Source: an uncultured Pelagibacteraceae bacterium (GTDB lineage Bacteria; Pseudomonadota; Alphaproteobacteria; Pelagibacterales; Pelagibacteraceae). From it: a stretch of DNA of 64,000 nucleotides. Within the stretch, counting starts at the first letter, position 1. The number at the start of each line of letters is the position of its first letter. Of the stretch, positions 1 through 11,949 are shown one piece after another. The stretch spans positions 1 through 64,000 of the forward strand of contig CACDUV010000002.1 in the NCBI GenBank assembly GCA_902556065.1. The letters run 5' to 3'. The notes under the pieces were generated by a model. It had not been told where the DNA came from. It worked only from the letters and a program-made list of their open reading frames with translations, and searched no databases. The translations under genes were made by a program, and so were the position numbers.

Positions 1-368
1 TCAAAAGCCATTTATGATTTTAATTCAAAGAATTTAGATGGTGCAATTCTCACTTTTGAGGCAATACATCCAAAATGGTCGTATGCTAAATGTGATGATC
101 AAGGGTTTGTAACTGAGGTTGCAGAAAAAAAAGTTATTTCAAAAAATGCAACTGTAGGCGTTTATTATTGGAAGCATGGATCAGACTACGTAAATTCTGC
201 AGAAAAAATGATTCAAAAAAATATTAGGGTCAACAATGAATTTTATGTGTGTCCAGTTTATAACGAGTTTTTATTAAAGAAAAAAAGGTTAAAATTTATA
301 ATGTTGATGAAATGCAAGGCTTAGGTACACCTGAAGATCTTAATAATTTTCTTAGAAAATTAAAATAA
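1..368 (+). CDS. Partial NTP_transferase-type sugar nucleotidyltransferase, C-terminal end, with an apparent -1 frame change at 280-286
   Basis: Frame 1 reads ...LDGAILTFEAIHPKWSYAKCDDQGFVTEVAEKKVISKNATVGVYYWKHGSDYVNSAEKMIQKNIRVNNEFYVCPVYNEFLLKKK and then stops at 322-324. The -1 frame continues KVKIYNVDEMQGLGTPEDLNNFLRKLK* and ends at TAA 366-368, overlapping the next ATG. Confidence 0.7.
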
Positions 369-1555
369 TGTTAAAAAAGTTTAAGAAAAGATTACTTGGA
401 GAAAATCATCACAAATTTAGATCAAAAAATATACTAAAAAAAATTTTTGGTGATACTTATTTAGATAAACAAAGAAGATGGAAATATTTTATTAAAAAAT
501 TTAATTTTATAAAAACAAAATTAAATAAAAAAAATGCAGGACAAAGTCTTATAAAGAATGAAAAGGGTTTTTTATTAGATTTAACATTTAACAATTATTT
601 AACCTACCACTTGAGACCAAAAATTTTCGAAGATTTTGAGCTAGAAAGTACGTGTGAAATTTTAGAAAAATTTGCTGTAATCATACAAGGTCCAATACAA
701 GAAAATAAAGAATTTTTAAAACAAACTATTAAAATTTATAAAAAAATATTTAAAAACTCTTTAATTATTCTTTCTACTTGGGAAAGTGAAGATAAACAAG
801 TAATTGAAGAATTAAGAAATGAAAATATTCACATTATATTAACCGATGATACAAAAATTAAAAAATCAAGGTCTAATATTAATAAACAAATTATATCTAC
901 AAATATTGCTTTAAATTTTGCTAAAGAACAAAATGTAAAATACTGTTTAAAAACCAGAACAGATCAAAGAGTTTATAATAATAATTTAGAAAGTTTTTTA
1001 ATTTCTTTACTAAAAACATTTCCAGTTAAAGAAAATAAATTAACAAAATCTAGAATATTTGTTCCACCAATGGGTACGTTTAAATTTTTTCTTTACCATT
1101 TAACTGATTTAATGATGTTTGGTGAAACGGAAGATCTCATAAACTATTGGGATAAAGAAAATTATGACATTGGTCTAAAAAAAATGGGCTTGGATGAGAA
1201 AAATTACTTTATTAACGATACACCATTGTGTCCTGAAACTTTTTTGTGTTCAAGATTTATTGCAAAAATTGAGGATAATGTAACTTGGGACTTAGAAAAT
1301 TGGTGGCGATGTTTAAAAGATTATTTTTGTATTATAGATAATTCCTCACTAGATTCTCTATGGCTAAAATATGAATGGGAAGTCGAATACAGATATCTAA
1401 AAACTTATTCAGACAAAACTACTAGGACAGTAGATTTTCATGAATGGTTATCACTATATAATAATTCTAAAAATAATTGGCATTTATATTCTAATGAACA
1501 TGAAAAGTTTGAAGAATTTAATGATAGTTATAGAGGTAAAAATCTATTTTTATAA
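368..1555 (+). CDS. WavE-like lipopolysaccharide/surface polysaccharide biosynthesis protein
   Basis: 395 aa ORF; motif FAVIIQGPIQENKEFLKQTIKIYKKIFKNSLIILSTWESE resembles the WavE family. Confidence 0.65.
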   Translation: MLKKFKKRLLGENHHKFRSKNILKKIFGDTYLDKQRRWKYFIKKFNFIKTKLNKKNAGQSLIKNEKGFLLDLTFNNYLTYHLRPKIFEDFELESTCEILEKFAVIIQGPIQENKEFLKQTIKIYKKIFKNSLIILSTWESEDKQVIEELRNENIHIILTDDTKIKKSRSNINKQIISTNIALNFAKEQNVKYCLKTRTDQRVYNNNLESFLISLLKTFPVKENKLTKSRIFVPPMGTFKFFLYHLTDLMMFGETEDLINYWDKENYDIGLKKMGLDEKNYFINDTPLCPETFLCSRFIAKIEDNVTWDLENWWRCLKDYFCIIDNSSLDSLWLKYEWEVEYRYLKTYSDKTTRTVDFHEWLSLYNNSKNNWHLYSNEHEKFEEFNDSYRGKNLFL

Positions 1556-1596
1556 ATTTCAAATTTAATTATCTTAGTATGTTATCAGTGTGAGGA

Positions 1597-3405
1597 TTAT
1601 TTTTCTTTTGAAATTTTAAGAACACCAATGAACGCCTCTTGTGGAATTTCTACTCTTCCAAATTGTTTTGACCTAGCTTTACCCTTTTTTTGTTTTTCTA
1701 ATAATTTTCTTTTTCGGTCAGTAGCTCCACCACCATGAATTTTTGTTAAAACATCTTTTTTGAAGCCTTTAATTGTCTCTCTTGCAATAATTTTTCCTCC
1801 AATTGCTGCTTGAACTGGAATCATAAAATTATGTCTCGGTATCAAGTCTTTTAATTTTTCACAAACTTCTCTTCCAGTTTTTTGAGCAAAATCTTTATGT
1901 ATCATCATGGCTAAAGCATCAACAGGTTCACCATTTACTAAAATACCAAGTTTTACTAGATCGCCTTCTCTATGCTCAATTATTTCATAATCAAAACTTG
2001 CATATCCACTTGTCATTGACTTAAGTCTGTCATTAAAATCAAACACAACTTCATTTAAGGGAAGTTCATAATTTACTACTGCTCTATTGCCAGAATAGCT
2101 AAGGTTGGTTTGTACTCCTCTTTTATCCTGACACATTTTAATTATGGAACCTAAGTATTGATCTGGAGTAATAATAGTTGCTTTAATCCAAGGTTCTTCA
2201 ATATATTTTATTAATGTCAGATCAGGTAAGCTTGATGGATTTTGTAAATCCATAGTATCACCATTATTCAAATGAACTTTATAAACTACCCCTGGGGTTG
2301 TTGTTAATAAATTAACATCAAATTCTCTTTCAAGTCTTTCTGTTACAATTTCTAGATGAAGCAAACCTAAAAACCCACATCTAAATCCTAACCCTAAAGC
2401 TGAAGATGACTCTTGTTCAAAAGAAAAGCTTGCATCATTTAATTGTAACTTTGCTAAACCATCTTTTAATTTTTGAAACTCTGAGCTATCTACAGGAAAT
2501 AATCCACAAAATACTACAGGTTTACTTGGTTTAAAACCTGGTAAAGCTTCTTTTAATGGTTTTGTTGCTTCACAAATTGTATCTCCAACTTTTGTCTCTG
2601 ATAACACTTTTATTCCTGTTGTGATAAATCCTATTTCTCCTGTTTTTAATTCAGTGATATCAACTGGCTTTGGTGTAAAAACACCAACTTTTTCAACGAC
2701 ATATTCTTGATTTGTAGACATCATTTTGATCTTCATATTTTTTGAAAGTTTCCCATCTATAACTCTAACTAATATTACAACACCTAAATAAGTATCGTAC
2801 CAACTATCAACTAACAAACATTTTAAATCCGATGAACTTTCTCCTTTTGGTGCTGGTAAAGTTGTTATAATTTGCTCTAAAATATCTCCTATTCCTTCAC
2901 CTGTTTTTCCAGAACACGGAATAGCATTCTCAGTATCTATCCCAATAACTTCCTCAATTTGCTTTTTTGTTCTTTCTAAATCAGAAGCTGGTAAATCTAC
3001 TTTATTTAATACTGGGACAATTTCATGATTTGTATCTAATGCTTGGTAAACATTTGCTAAAGTTTGAGCTTCAACTCCTTGCGTACTATCCACAATCAAA
3101 ATTGAACCTTCACAAGCATATAATGATCTACTTACCTCATAGCTAAAGTCTACATGGCCTGGGGTATCTATGATATTTAAAATATATTCTTTACCGTCTT
3201 TAGCTTTATAATTCAGCTTTACTGTTTGAGCTTTAATCGTGATACCTCTCTCTCGTTCAATATCCATTGAGTCTAAAACTTGGGCTTTCATCTCTCTTTC
3301 GGTCAAACCACCACAACTATGAATTAGTCTGTCAGCAATGGTAGATTTTCCATGATCAATATGGGCAATAATTGCAAAATTTCTTATATTATCGATTAAA
3401 CTCAT
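1597..3405 (-). CDS. lepA: Elongation factor 4 (LepA GTPase)
   Basis: 602 aa; [41 protein letters not shown] and a LepA-type C-terminus. Confidence 0.97.
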   Translation of the reverse strand: MSLIDNIRNFAIIAHIDHGKSTIADRLIHSCGGLTEREMKAQVLDSMDIERERGITIKAQTVKLNYKAKDGKEYILNIIDTPGHVDFSYEVSRSLYACEGSILIVDSTQGVEAQTLANVYQALDTNHEIVPVLNKVDLPASDLERTKKQIEEVIGIDTENAIPCSGKTGEGIGDILEQIITTLPAPKGESSSDLKCLLVDSWYDTYLGVVILVRVIDGKLSKNMKIKMMSTNQEYVVEKVGVFTPKPVDITELKTGEIGFITTGIKVLSETKVGDTICEATKPLKEALPGFKPSKPVVFCGLFPVDSSEFQKLKDGLAKLQLNDASFSFEQESSSALGLGFRCGFLGLLHLEIVTERLEREFDVNLLTTTPGVVYKVHLNNGDTMDLQNPSSLPDLTLIKYIEEPWIKATIITPDQYLGSIIKMCQDKRGVQTNLSYSGNRAVVNYELPLNEVVFDFNDRLKSMTSGYASFDYEIIEHREGDLVKLGILVNGEPVDALAMMIHKDFAQKTGREVCEKLKDLIPRHNFMIPVQAAIGGKIIARETIKGFKKDVLTKIHGGGATDRKRKLLEKQKKGKARSKQFGRVEIPQEAFIGVLKISKEK

Positions 3406-3410
3406 TGGCT

Positions 3411-5819
3411 TTAGGATCGAATTTTAGCGCCAGTTTTATTTTCGACTGTTTCTATAATTGATTTATTTATTTGATCTAAATCCGCTTCTTTAAGAGTTTT
3501 TTCTTGAGATTGAATTGTAACACTTATCGCAATTGATTTTTGGTTTTCAGGAATATTATCACCCTCATAAACATCAAAAACTTTAATGTTAGAAATCAAA
3601 TTTTTATCAACATTTGATATGACATTTACCAAATCTTGAACCTTAATTTTCTTATCAACTATAAAAGCAAAATCCCTTTCTGACTTTTGATAATCTGAAA
3701 CAGAATATTTTGTTTTTTGATCTTTTAATGATTTTTTTGGTAATTTTAAATTATCAAGAAATATTTCAAAACCTACTAAAGATTCAGTTTTCATATCAAT
3801 TTGCTTAATAATATTTGGGTGAATTTCACCAAAGTATGCAGCTACATTTTCTTTACCTCTATTCAAAAATAATCTTCCTGATTTACCTGGATGATAATAA
3901 TTAGGTGTTTCATCATCTATAAAAAATTTTTCTGAATCGTAACCTACTTCAACTAAAGTTTGAACTACATCTTTTTTAATATCAAAGACATCAACATTTC
4001 TCTCTTTTTCTAACCAAGAAAGACGAGATTTTTTTCCAGCTGCTAAGCCACAAACTATTATATTTTGTTCACCAGGTTGCTTTCCAAAAAATGTTGGTCC
4101 TATTTCAAAAATAGATAAATCTTTAAATCCTCTATCTATATTTTTACTCATATACATAATTAAATTTGAAAATATTGAATTTCTCAAAACTCCTAATTCT
4201 GAACTTATAGGATTCACAATTTTTAATTCATTATTTTGCCCTTTGAAATGATCATTATATTTTGCATCTGTGAAAGACCAAGTAATTGCTTCCAAATATC
4301 CTTTTGAGGCAACAGATCTTTGGAGGAAATGAAACAATTTTTGAGTTTGTGTCAGAGTAGATTTTTTTCTCTCTTTAATTGGTTCTTCCATTTTTATTTT
4401 ATCATAGCCAGCTATTCTTACCAATTCCTCAACAACATCTATTTCCTGAGTAATATCTGGTCTCCAGGAAGGGATAGTTAATTTAAAAATTTTTTTATCT
4501 TTTTTGCATGTAAAACCTAGGTTATCTAAAATTTTTAACATATCTTTTGTTAAAACTTTAAAACCTGTAACTTTTTCAAATGAATTTGGATCAAATTTAA
4601 TTATTTGATTTTTAAATGTACTAATTTTTTGGATATCAATCTTACTAATTTCACCACCACAAATTTCTTTAATTAAAAATGCTGCTTTATTTAAGCCTTC
4701 TTCAATTGATAATTGGTCTATTCCTCTTTCAAATCTAAATTTTGCATCTGTATCAATATTTAATTCTTTTGATGTTTTTCTGATTGATCTTGGATCAAAA
4801 TAAGCTGACTCGATTAAAACATTTTGTGTATCCATCTCTGTTCCTGATCTTGTGCCTCCGATGATGCCACCTAGTCCTAAAACACCTTTATCATCACTTA
4901 TAACGCACATGTCATCTTTAAGCTTATAATTTTTATTATCTAAGGCTGTAAACTCTTCGCCAAATTTTGAGTTTCTAACAATTATTCCTTTTGCAATTTT
5001 ATCTGCATCATATGCATGTAGTGGACGATTAATATCAATCATTACATAATTTGTTATATCAACAATTGCTGAAATAGGTTTTTGACCTATAGAAATTAAT
5101 TTATCCCTTAACCACTTTGGACTTTCAGTATTTTTTACATTTGTTACTAAACAGCTTCCAAAAGAAAAACATCCTTGATTTTTTTCATTTGTAATTTTTA
5201 CTTTAACTGTTTGAGATTTTTTTGATTTTATTTTTTGTTCTTTAATTTGTTTTAGTTTACCAAAACCTGAGGCTGCTAAATCTCTAGCTATTCCTCTAAC
5301 ACCAAGACAGTCCGGTCTGTTAGGTGTGATTGATAAATCAATCAAATTAGAACTAGATTGAGTAAAAAAACTTTTTCCAATACTTTTGTTGTATTTTGAG
5401 GATGAAAGCTCAGTAATTCCATCACTTTCCTCAGACAAATTGAGTTCAGATTCAGAACAAAGCATACCATAAGATGTAACATCTCTAATTTTTGCTATAA
5501 CTAATTTAGTTTTATTTTTTGGAATAACCGCACCAGGAGGAGCATAAACAGTGATTAAGCCTTCTCTAGCATTTGGTGCACCACATACGACCTTCTTAAT
5601 TTCTTTTTCACCTACATCAACATCGCAAACTTTTAAACGGTCTGCATTAGGATGTTTTTCGGTTTTTAAAATTTTTGCTACTTTGAATAAACCTAAACCT
5701 TCAGATAAATTTTCAACACTTTCAACTTCAAGTCCAATATCAGTTAATTTCTCAATTAACTTCTCTTCCTTAGCACTTACAGATAAATGATCTTTTAACC
5801 AATCAAAAGTTATCTTCAT
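3411..5819 (-). CDS. pheT: Phenylalanine--tRNA ligase beta subunit
   Basis: 802 aa; [13 protein letters not shown]-terminus, tRNA-binding domain and B3/B4/B5 core, adjacent to pheS. Confidence 0.96.
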   Translation of the reverse strand: MKITFDWLKDHLSVSAKEEKLIEKLTDIGLEVESVENLSEGLGLFKVAKILKTEKHPNADRLKVCDVDVGEKEIKKVVCGAPNAREGLITVYAPPGAVIPKNKTKLVIAKIRDVTSYGMLCSESELNLSEESDGITELSSSKYNKSIGKSFFTQSSSNLIDLSITPNRPDCLGVRGIARDLAASGFGKLKQIKEQKIKSKKSQTVKVKITNEKNQGCFSFGSCLVTNVKNTESPKWLRDKLISIGQKPISAIVDITNYVMIDINRPLHAYDADKIAKGIIVRNSKFGEEFTALDNKNYKLKDDMCVISDDKGVLGLGGIIGGTRSGTEMDTQNVLIESAYFDPRSIRKTSKELNIDTDAKFRFERGIDQLSIEEGLNKAAFLIKEICGGEISKIDIQKISTFKNQIIKFDPNSFEKVTGFKVLTKDMLKILDNLGFTCKKDKKIFKLTIPSWRPDITQEIDVVEELVRIAGYDKIKMEEPIKERKKSTLTQTQKLFHFLQRSVASKGYLEAITWSFTDAKYNDHFKGQNNELKIVNPISSELGVLRNSIFSNLIMYMSKNIDRGFKDLSIFEIGPTFFGKQPGEQNIIVCGLAAGKKSRLSWLEKERNVDVFDIKKDVVQTLVEVGYDSEKFFIDDETPNYYHPGKSGRLFLNRGKENVAAYFGEIHPNIIKQIDMKTESLVGFEIFLDNLKLPKKSLKDQKTKYSVSDYQKSERDFAFIVDKKIKVQDLVNVISNVDKNLISNIKVFDVYEGDNIPENQKSIAISVTIQSQEKTLKEADLDQINKSIIETVENKTGAKIRS

Positions 5820-6883
5820 CGACTTAGACCTCTATAATTTGTGGGTACATCAAGTGGATCAAATCCAAAGTGATTTAACCATCTATAATCACAGTCAAAG
5901 AAAGCTCTTAAATCATTAATACCGTATTTTAGCATAGCTAACCTGTCTATACCTATGCCAAATGCATATCCTTGGTATTTAGCAGGATCAACTTTAACGT
6001 TTTTTAAAACATTTGGATGAACCATTCCACATCCTAAAATTTCAAGCCACTGATCCCCTTCTCCTATAACAATTTTACCATCTTTAATTTCGTAACCAAT
6101 ATCTACTTCTGCAGATGGTTCTGTAAAAGGAAAATGACTTGGTCTAAATCTCATTTTGATTTTTTCCACTTCAAAGAACTCTTTAATGAAATAATTTAAA
6201 CATCCCTTTAAATGACCCATGTTAATATTTTTATCTATATGAAGGCCCTCAACCTGATGGAACATTGGCGCATGTGTTTGATCACTATCTGATCTATATG
6301 TTCTACCCGGAGCAATAATTTTAAACGGTGGTTTATCCTTTAACATAGTTCTAATTTGAACTGGTGAAGTGTGCGTTCTTAACAAAACTTCCTTATTTTC
6401 ATCCAAATAAAAAGTATCGTGCATATCACGAGCTGGGTGATTATCTGGAGTGTTTAGTGCAGTAAAATTATTATATTCGTTTTCTACATCTGGTCCTTCT
6501 TCAACACTAAAACCTATTTCTGAAAATATAGATGAAATCTCATCTATCGTTTGAGATACAGGGTGAATTTTTCCTCTAACAAAAGATCTTCCGGGTAAAG
6601 TTATATCAACTCTTTCTTTTTCAAGTTTTTGACTAATTTCTTTTGTCTCAATTTCTTTAATCTTTTCCGAAATCAATGATTGCAGTTCATCTTTTATTTT
6701 ATTTAAATCAGCTGCAAAACTTTTTCTATCAGACTCAGGTATAGATCCTACAGTTTTGAATAAAGATGAAATTTGACCATTTTTACCAAATAACTCTGTT
6801 TTGATTAAATTGATCTCATCTAAGCTTAATTCATTTTTAAGCTTTGATACAAATTGATCTCTAATATTTTTTATATCTGACAT
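5816..6883 (-). CDS. pheS: Phenylalanine--tRNA ligase alpha subunit
   Basis: 355 aa; [49 protein letters not shown]. Confidence 0.97.
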   Translation of the reverse strand: MSDIKNIRDQFVSKLKNELSLDEINLIKTELFGKNGQISSLFKTVGSIPESDRKSFAADLNKIKDELQSLISEKIKEIETKEISQKLEKERVDITLPGRSFVRGKIHPVSQTIDEISSIFSEIGFSVEEGPDVENEYNNFTALNTPDNHPARDMHDTFYLDENKEVLLRTHTSPVQIRTMLKDKPPFKIIAPGRTYRSDSDQTHAPMFHQVEGLHIDKNINMGHLKGCLNYFIKEFFEVEKIKMRFRPSHFPFTEPSAEVDIGYEIKDGKIVIGEGDQWLEILGCGMVHPNVLKNVKVDPAKYQGYAFGIGIDRLAMLKYGINDLRAFFDCDYRWLNHFGFDPLDVPTNYRGLSR

Positions 6884-6923
6884 ATTAGTAGATTATTTCC
6901 TTAAGAAATAAAAACAATAGAGA

Positions 6924-7280
6924 TTAATTTAAAGCGGATTGAGCTTTTTGTACAATTGTTTTAAATGCTTCTGGACTATCGTAAGCAATTTCAGCTAAAA
7001 TTTTTCTATCTATTGCAACACCACATTTACTTAAACCATTGATGAATTTTGAATAAGTCATACCCTCTGCTCTTACACCAGCATTAATTCTTTGTATCCA
7101 TAATGATTTGAAATCTCTTTTTTTATTTCTTCTATCTCTGTAAGCATACTGCATGGATTTCTCCATAGCTTGTTTAGCAACTCTGATAGTATTTTTTCTT
7201 CTACCCCACTGACCTTTTACGGCTTTCAAAACTTTTTTATGTTTTGCTTTACTTGTTACGCCTCTTTTAACTCTTGCCAT
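6924..7280 (-). CDS. rplT: 50S ribosomal protein L20
   Basis: 118 aa [38 protein letters not shown]. Confidence 0.97.
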   Translation of the reverse strand: MARVKRGVTSKAKHKKVLKAVKGQWGRRKNTIRVAKQAMEKSMQYAYRDRRNKKRDFKSLWIQRINAGVRAEGMTYSKFINGLSKCGVAIDRKILAEIAYDSPEAFKTIVQKAQSALN

Positions 7281-7282
7281 TG

Positions 7283-7489
7283 TTACCCTCTTAAACTGTA
7301 AGGCATGTATGATTTAACAATTTTGCCATCTTGTTTAGACAAAGTTGTAGTGCCTCTTAATTTTCTAATTTGTGAATTCGTTCGTTTAATCATACCATGT
7401 CTTTTACCTGCTTGAGCAGATATAACTTTACCCTTAGCTGATATTTTAAATCTTTTTTTTGCTGAGCTTTTTGTTTTTAATTTTGGCAT
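7283..7489 (-). CDS. rpmI: 50S ribosomal protein L35
   Basis: 68 aa [22 protein letters not shown], directly upstream of rplT. Confidence 0.97.
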   Translation of the reverse strand: MPKLKTKSSAKKRFKISAKGKVISAQAGKRHGMIKRTNSQIRKLRGTTTLSKQDGKIVKSYMPYSLRG

Positions 7490-7542
7490 AATTCTGCGGA
7501 CTTATACAAAGAATGTTTAAATTTTACAACCTCTATTAAGGC

Positions 7543-8088
7543 TTATAAAGGTTGAATTACCATAATCATTTGCTTCCCATCAAATTTAGGTTGCAACTCT
7601 ACTCTACCAATATCCTTCATATCCTCTTTAATTTTACCCATCAGTTCATTGCCTAAATGAGAGTGTTGGAGTTCTCGCCCTTTAAATCTGATAGTAAATT
7701 TAACTTTATCTCCTTTGGAGATAAATTTTTTTGCATTTTTGACCTTAAATTCATAATCATGAGTTTCAGTTACAGGTCTCATTTTAATTTCTTTTAATGA
7801 AATTATTTTTTGTTTCTTTTTTGCAAGATTTGCTTTTTTTTGAGCATCATATTTATACTTACCCATGTCCATAATTTTACATACAGGTGGGTTTGCATTA
7901 GGGGCAATTTCAATTAAATCCAAACCTTGGTTTTTTGCCATTGATATGGCTTCATTAGTGTTGATCACTCCAAGATTTTCACCATCGCTAGTAATAACTT
8001 GCACATCTGGTGAAGATATTCTGTTATTAGATCTTGGACCTCTATCCTTTGTTCTTCTTTGAAAGTAGTTTTGTTTGAAATCTGCCAC
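7543..8088 (-). CDS. infC: Translation initiation factor IF-3
   Basis: 181 aa; NNRISSPDVQVI, GLDLIEIAPNANPPVCKIMDMGKYKY. Confidence 0.96.
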   Translation of the reverse strand: MADFKQNYFQRRTKDRGPRSNNRISSPDVQVITSDGENLGVINTNEAISMAKNQGLDLIEIAPNANPPVCKIMDMGKYKYDAQKKANLAKKKQKIISLKEIKMRPVTETHDYEFKVKNAKKFISKGDKVKFTIRFKGRELQHSHLGNELMGKIKEDMKDIGRVELQPKFDGKQMIMVIQPL

Positions 8089-10005
8089 TTAGTTTGATGA
8101 TGCTTTGTTTAAAGCAGAGAAAGTTTTTAAAAATAAGTCTATTTCCATATTTTCTTGTTTATTAGAGTCTAACCTTCTAATCGTTACTGAATTGGAGTCA
8201 ACTTCTTTTTTACCACAAATTAATAAAAGAGGTATTTTTGCTAAAGAATGATCTCTAATTTTATAGTTTAAGTTATTATTTTTAATATCAACTGCAGAAC
8301 TTATGCCTGCATCTTTAATTTTTTTAGACACTTCTATTGCGTAATCATTAAATTCTTCTGAAATTGGAATTACCATTGTCTGTAAAGGTGAAATCCAAAA
8401 AGGAAATTTTCCAGCATAATTTTCAATCAATATTCCAATAAATCTCTCTAAAGAGCCAAACAACGCTCTATGAAGCATAACAGGAACTTTTTTTGTTCCG
8501 TCTTTATCAACATATGATGCATCTAGTCGTCCAGGTAAATTTAAATCAACTTGTAAAGTTCCACATTGCCAATCTCTTCCAATAGCATCTCTTAAAACAA
8601 ATTCAATTTTTGGTCCGTAGAAAGCACCTTCGCCTTTATTAATACTATATTCTAACTTAGAGGCTTTAACTGCTTCAAGAAGTGAAGCTTCTGCCTTATC
8701 CCAAACCTCATCATCTCCAACTCTAACCTCTGGTCGATCAGCATATTTTAAAATCACATTTTCAAAACCAAGATCTTTATAAATATCTAAGATTAAATTT
8801 GTTACATTTAAACACTCACTCGTAATTTGATCTTCCGCACAAAAAATATGTGCATCATCTTGTGTAAAAGCTCTTACTCTAAGTAAACCATGTAAAGCAC
8901 CTGATGGTTCGTAACGATGAACCTTACCAAATTCTGTGATACGTAATGGAAGATCTCTATAACTTTTTAAGCCCTGATTAAATACTTGTATATGACCAGG
9001 ACAATTCATTGGTTTTATCGCAAACACTTTTTCATCAGGAGTTTCTGATGTGTACATATTCTCTCCATATTTTTCCCAGTGACCAGATTTTTCCCATAAT
9101 TGTCGATCTAAAATTTCAGGAGTATTTACCTCTTTATATCCAGCAGCATCTTGTCTGCTTCTCATATAATTAATTAATTTTTGAAATAATGCCCATCCTC
9201 TCTCATGCCAAAAAACTGAGCCCGGACTTTCTTCTCTAAAATGAAACAAATCCATTTCTTTTCCTAATTTTCTATGATCTCTTTTTTCTGCCTCTTCTAT
9301 TCTTTTTAAATGCTCATCTAAATCTTTTTGAGAAGCCCAGCTAGTACCATAAATTCTTTGAAGCATTTCATTGTTTGAATCACCTCTCCAATAAGCTCCT
9401 GAAACTTTCATTAATTTAAAGTATTTTCCAATTTTACCTGTTGAAGAAAGATGCGGTCCTCTACAAAGATCATGCCAATCTCCATGAAAATAAATTGAAA
9501 CATCTTCATTCTCTGGTATTGCTTCGATTAACTCAGCTTTATAGATTTCACCTTTTTTTTTAAAATGATCTATGGCTTTATTTCTGTCCCAAACTTCTCT
9601 TTTGGTAATCTCGTCTCGATCAACAATTTCTTTCATTTTATTTTCAATCTTTGTTAAATCATCTTCTGTAAACGGATCTTTTCTAGCAAAATCATAATAA
9701 AATCCGTTTTCAATTACAGGGCCAATCGTAACTTGTGTTCCTGGAAACAATTCTTGCACTGCCATTGCTAATATGTGAGCAGTATCATGTCTAATGGTTT
9801 CTAGACCCTCAGGATTTTTAGATGTAAAAATTTTTACCGAACAGTCTTTCTCAATTAAATGTTCTAAGTCTTTTAACTCGCCATCTACACTTATTACCAT
9901 TGCTTGTTTAGCTAATGATTTGCTAATTTTTTCTGCTACTTCTAATCCAGTAACTTTATTTGGGAAATCAATATTATTTCCATCAGGTAATGTAATTATA
10001 GGCAT
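8089..10005 (-). CDS. thrS: Threonine--tRNA ligase
   Basis: 638 aa; TGS domain, AIKPMNCPGHIQVF, class II motifs; located before infC. Confidence 0.97.
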   Translation of the reverse strand: MPIITLPDGNNIDFPNKVTGLEVAEKISKSLAKQAMVISVDGELKDLEHLIEKDCSVKIFTSKNPEGLETIRHDTAHILAMAVQELFPGTQVTIGPVIENGFYYDFARKDPFTEDDLTKIENKMKEIVDRDEITKREVWDRNKAIDHFKKKGEIYKAELIEAIPENEDVSIYFHGDWHDLCRGPHLSSTGKIGKYFKLMKVSGAYWRGDSNNEMLQRIYGTSWASQKDLDEHLKRIEEAEKRDHRKLGKEMDLFHFREESPGSVFWHERGWALFQKLINYMRSRQDAAGYKEVNTPEILDRQLWEKSGHWEKYGENMYTSETPDEKVFAIKPMNCPGHIQVFNQGLKSYRDLPLRITEFGKVHRYEPSGALHGLLRVRAFTQDDAHIFCAEDQITSECLNVTNLILDIYKDLGFENVILKYADRPEVRVGDDEVWDKAEASLLEAVKASKLEYSINKGEGAFYGPKIEFVLRDAIGRDWQCGTLQVDLNLPGRLDASYVDKDGTKKVPVMLHRALFGSLERFIGILIENYAGKFPFWISPLQTMVIPISEEFNDYAIEVSKKIKDAGISSAVDIKNNNLNYKIRDHSLAKIPLLLICGKKEVDSNSVTIRRLDSNKQENMEIDLFLKTFSALNKASSN

Positions 10006-11160
10006 TTAATTTATTAATCTTTTATACTCTGAATAAGTAGAAAAGCACATTTTTTCAACATTAAATTTTTGAACTATATTTTTTCTTCCCTCAATACCAA
10101 TTAATTTTAATTGAGTTTCGTCAATTGTCAGAGTTTTTAAAATTTTCTTACTTAAAGACTTTGCGTCACCCGATTTAAATAAATAGCCTGTTTTTTCATC
10201 AACGACAGTCTCATTAGATCCACCAATATTACTCGCAATAATTGGTTTCTCCATAGATTGGGCCTCTACAGAAACTCTACCAAAAGCTTCTGGTTCAATA
10301 GAAGCTGAAACAATTATATCAGAAACTTTGTAAGCTAATGCCATATCTTTACAGTGATCGATAAATCTTAGCTGTTTAGTCAACCTATATTGTTCTGAAA
10401 GCCTTATTAGTTTTTTTTTATACAAATCTCTTCCCTGATCACTTCCAAGGATAACAGCATAAAATGCCTCATAACCTAATTCATTATTTACCAGATTGAT
10501 TGCTTCAATAAATACCTCTTGTCCCTTCCAGGTAGTTAATCTACCGGGCAAAAGTATAATCTTTTTATCTTTTTCTATTTCCCATAGTTTTAATAATTTT
10601 TTCTCTTCCGTTTCAAGTTTTGTGGTAGGGTCAAAATAATCAACATTAATTCCTCTAAATACTACTAATAATTTTTTTTTTTGATTTAAGTAATTTGAAT
10701 AATTTTCTTTGATGTGTGAAAAAATAAAATTTGATCCTGCAATAATTAAGTCAGATCGAACCATTACTGAATTATATAATTTTTTCAAATTACTTTTAAA
10801 ATTATAAGTTCCATGAAATGTAGTCACAAACTTTCTACTTGTTATCTTGGATGCTATTAAACAAGACCATGCAGGCGCTCTACTTCTGGCGTGTATGATC
10901 GTAATATTATTAAATAAAATAATAAAAGTTAAAATTATCGCATTAATTAAAATTAATATTGGATTTTTACTTTGAACTGGAAGTCTAAAAACTTTTACTT
11001 TATTTTTATCTACAAATTTAAGTAACTCACCACCACTAGTAACAATAAATGATTTGCAACCGTTTTCTGGCAAATAGTGAGCAATATCATAACAGCCGGT
11101 CTCTGCACCGCCATATCCAAGTTTTGGAATTACTTGCAAAACTTTTAAATTAGATGACAT
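10006..11160 (-). CDS. Glycosyltransferase family 4 / group 1
   Basis: 384 aa; KLGYGGAETGCYDIA, IILLPGRLTTWKGQEVFIEA, EAFGRVSVEAQSMEKPIIASNIGG. Confidence 0.88.
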   Translation of the reverse strand: MSSNLKVLQVIPKLGYGGAETGCYDIAHYLPENGCKSFIVTSGGELLKFVDKNKVKVFRLPVQSKNPILILINAIILTFIILFNNITIIHARSRAPAWSCLIASKITSRKFVTTFHGTYNFKSNLKKLYNSVMVRSDLIIAGSNFIFSHIKENYSNYLNQKKKLLVVFRGINVDYFDPTTKLETEEKKLLKLWEIEKDKKIILLPGRLTTWKGQEVFIEAINLVNNELGYEAFYAVILGSDQGRDLYKKKLIRLSEQYRLTKQLRFIDHCKDMALAYKVSDIIVSASIEPEAFGRVSVEAQSMEKPIIASNIGGSNETVVDEKTGYLFKSGDAKSLSKKILKTLTIDETQLKLIGIEGRKNIVQKFNVEKMCFSTYSEYKRLIN

Positions 11161-11196
11161 TTGATATGATTATATATTAATTAGCAATTCTTATAA

Positions 11197-11949
11197 ATGA
11201 TTATGGCAAATTTCAGATTCCATAAAATTTCAAAGACTAAGAAAATTAGACATATTTGTAAAATTTATAAAAATGCTCCATTCATTGTTTTCTTACATGG
11301 ATTTATGTCAGATCTTGAGGGAAAAAAGCCAGAAGCTTTTTTAAAGTTTGCAAGAAAAAATAAAATAAGTTTTCTTGCTTTAGAATATTCGGGTCATGGA
11401 AAATCTACAGGTAAATTCACAAATGGAAATATTTCAAAATGGAGTAAAGAAACTTCTACATTAATAAATAAATATATAAAAAATAATAATTTTTATGTCA
11501 TTGGTTCAAGTATGGGAGCTTGGATTGCTTTAAGACAATTCAAAATATTTAAAAAACAAATTATGGGATTTTTAGGTATTGGGTCGGCACCTGAGTTTTT
11601 AGAAAATTTGATGTGGAAAAAATTCTCCAAAAAAATAAAGCAAGAAACAATCCAAAAAGGTATATATCACCTAAAACATGGGAATTATGAGTATCCAATC
11701 ACTTATCAGCTTATAAAAGATGGAAGAAAAAATAGAGTTTTAAATAAAAAAATAAATTCAAAAATTAATGTTACCATGGTGCATGGTGAATATGATGAAG
11801 CTGTACCGGTAAGTTATTCTAGAAAAGTTTTAAAACTATTTCCAAAAGCAAAAAAGAAATTGATCATTGTAAAAAAGGGTGACCATAGCTTATCAAATAA
11901 GAAATGGCTTAATATAATCTTAAAAGAATTAAAATTATTAATTAACTAA
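11197..11949 (+). CDS. Alpha/beta hydrolase family protein
   Basis: 250 aa; FIVFLHGFMSDLEG, nucleophile elbow VIGSSMGAW, MVHGEYDEAVPV, late His in KKGDHSLS. Confidence 0.85.
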   Translation: MIMANFRFHKISKTKKIRHICKIYKNAPFIVFLHGFMSDLEGKKPEAFLKFARKNKISFLALEYSGHGKSTGKFTNGNISKWSKETSTLINKYIKNNNFYVIGSSMGAWIALRQFKIFKKQIMGFLGIGSAPEFLENLMWKKFSKKIKQETIQKGIYHLKHGNYEYPITYQLIKDGRKNRVLNKKINSKINVTMVHGEYDEAVPVSYSRKVLKLFPKAKKKLIIVKKGDHSLSNKKWLNIILKELKLLIN

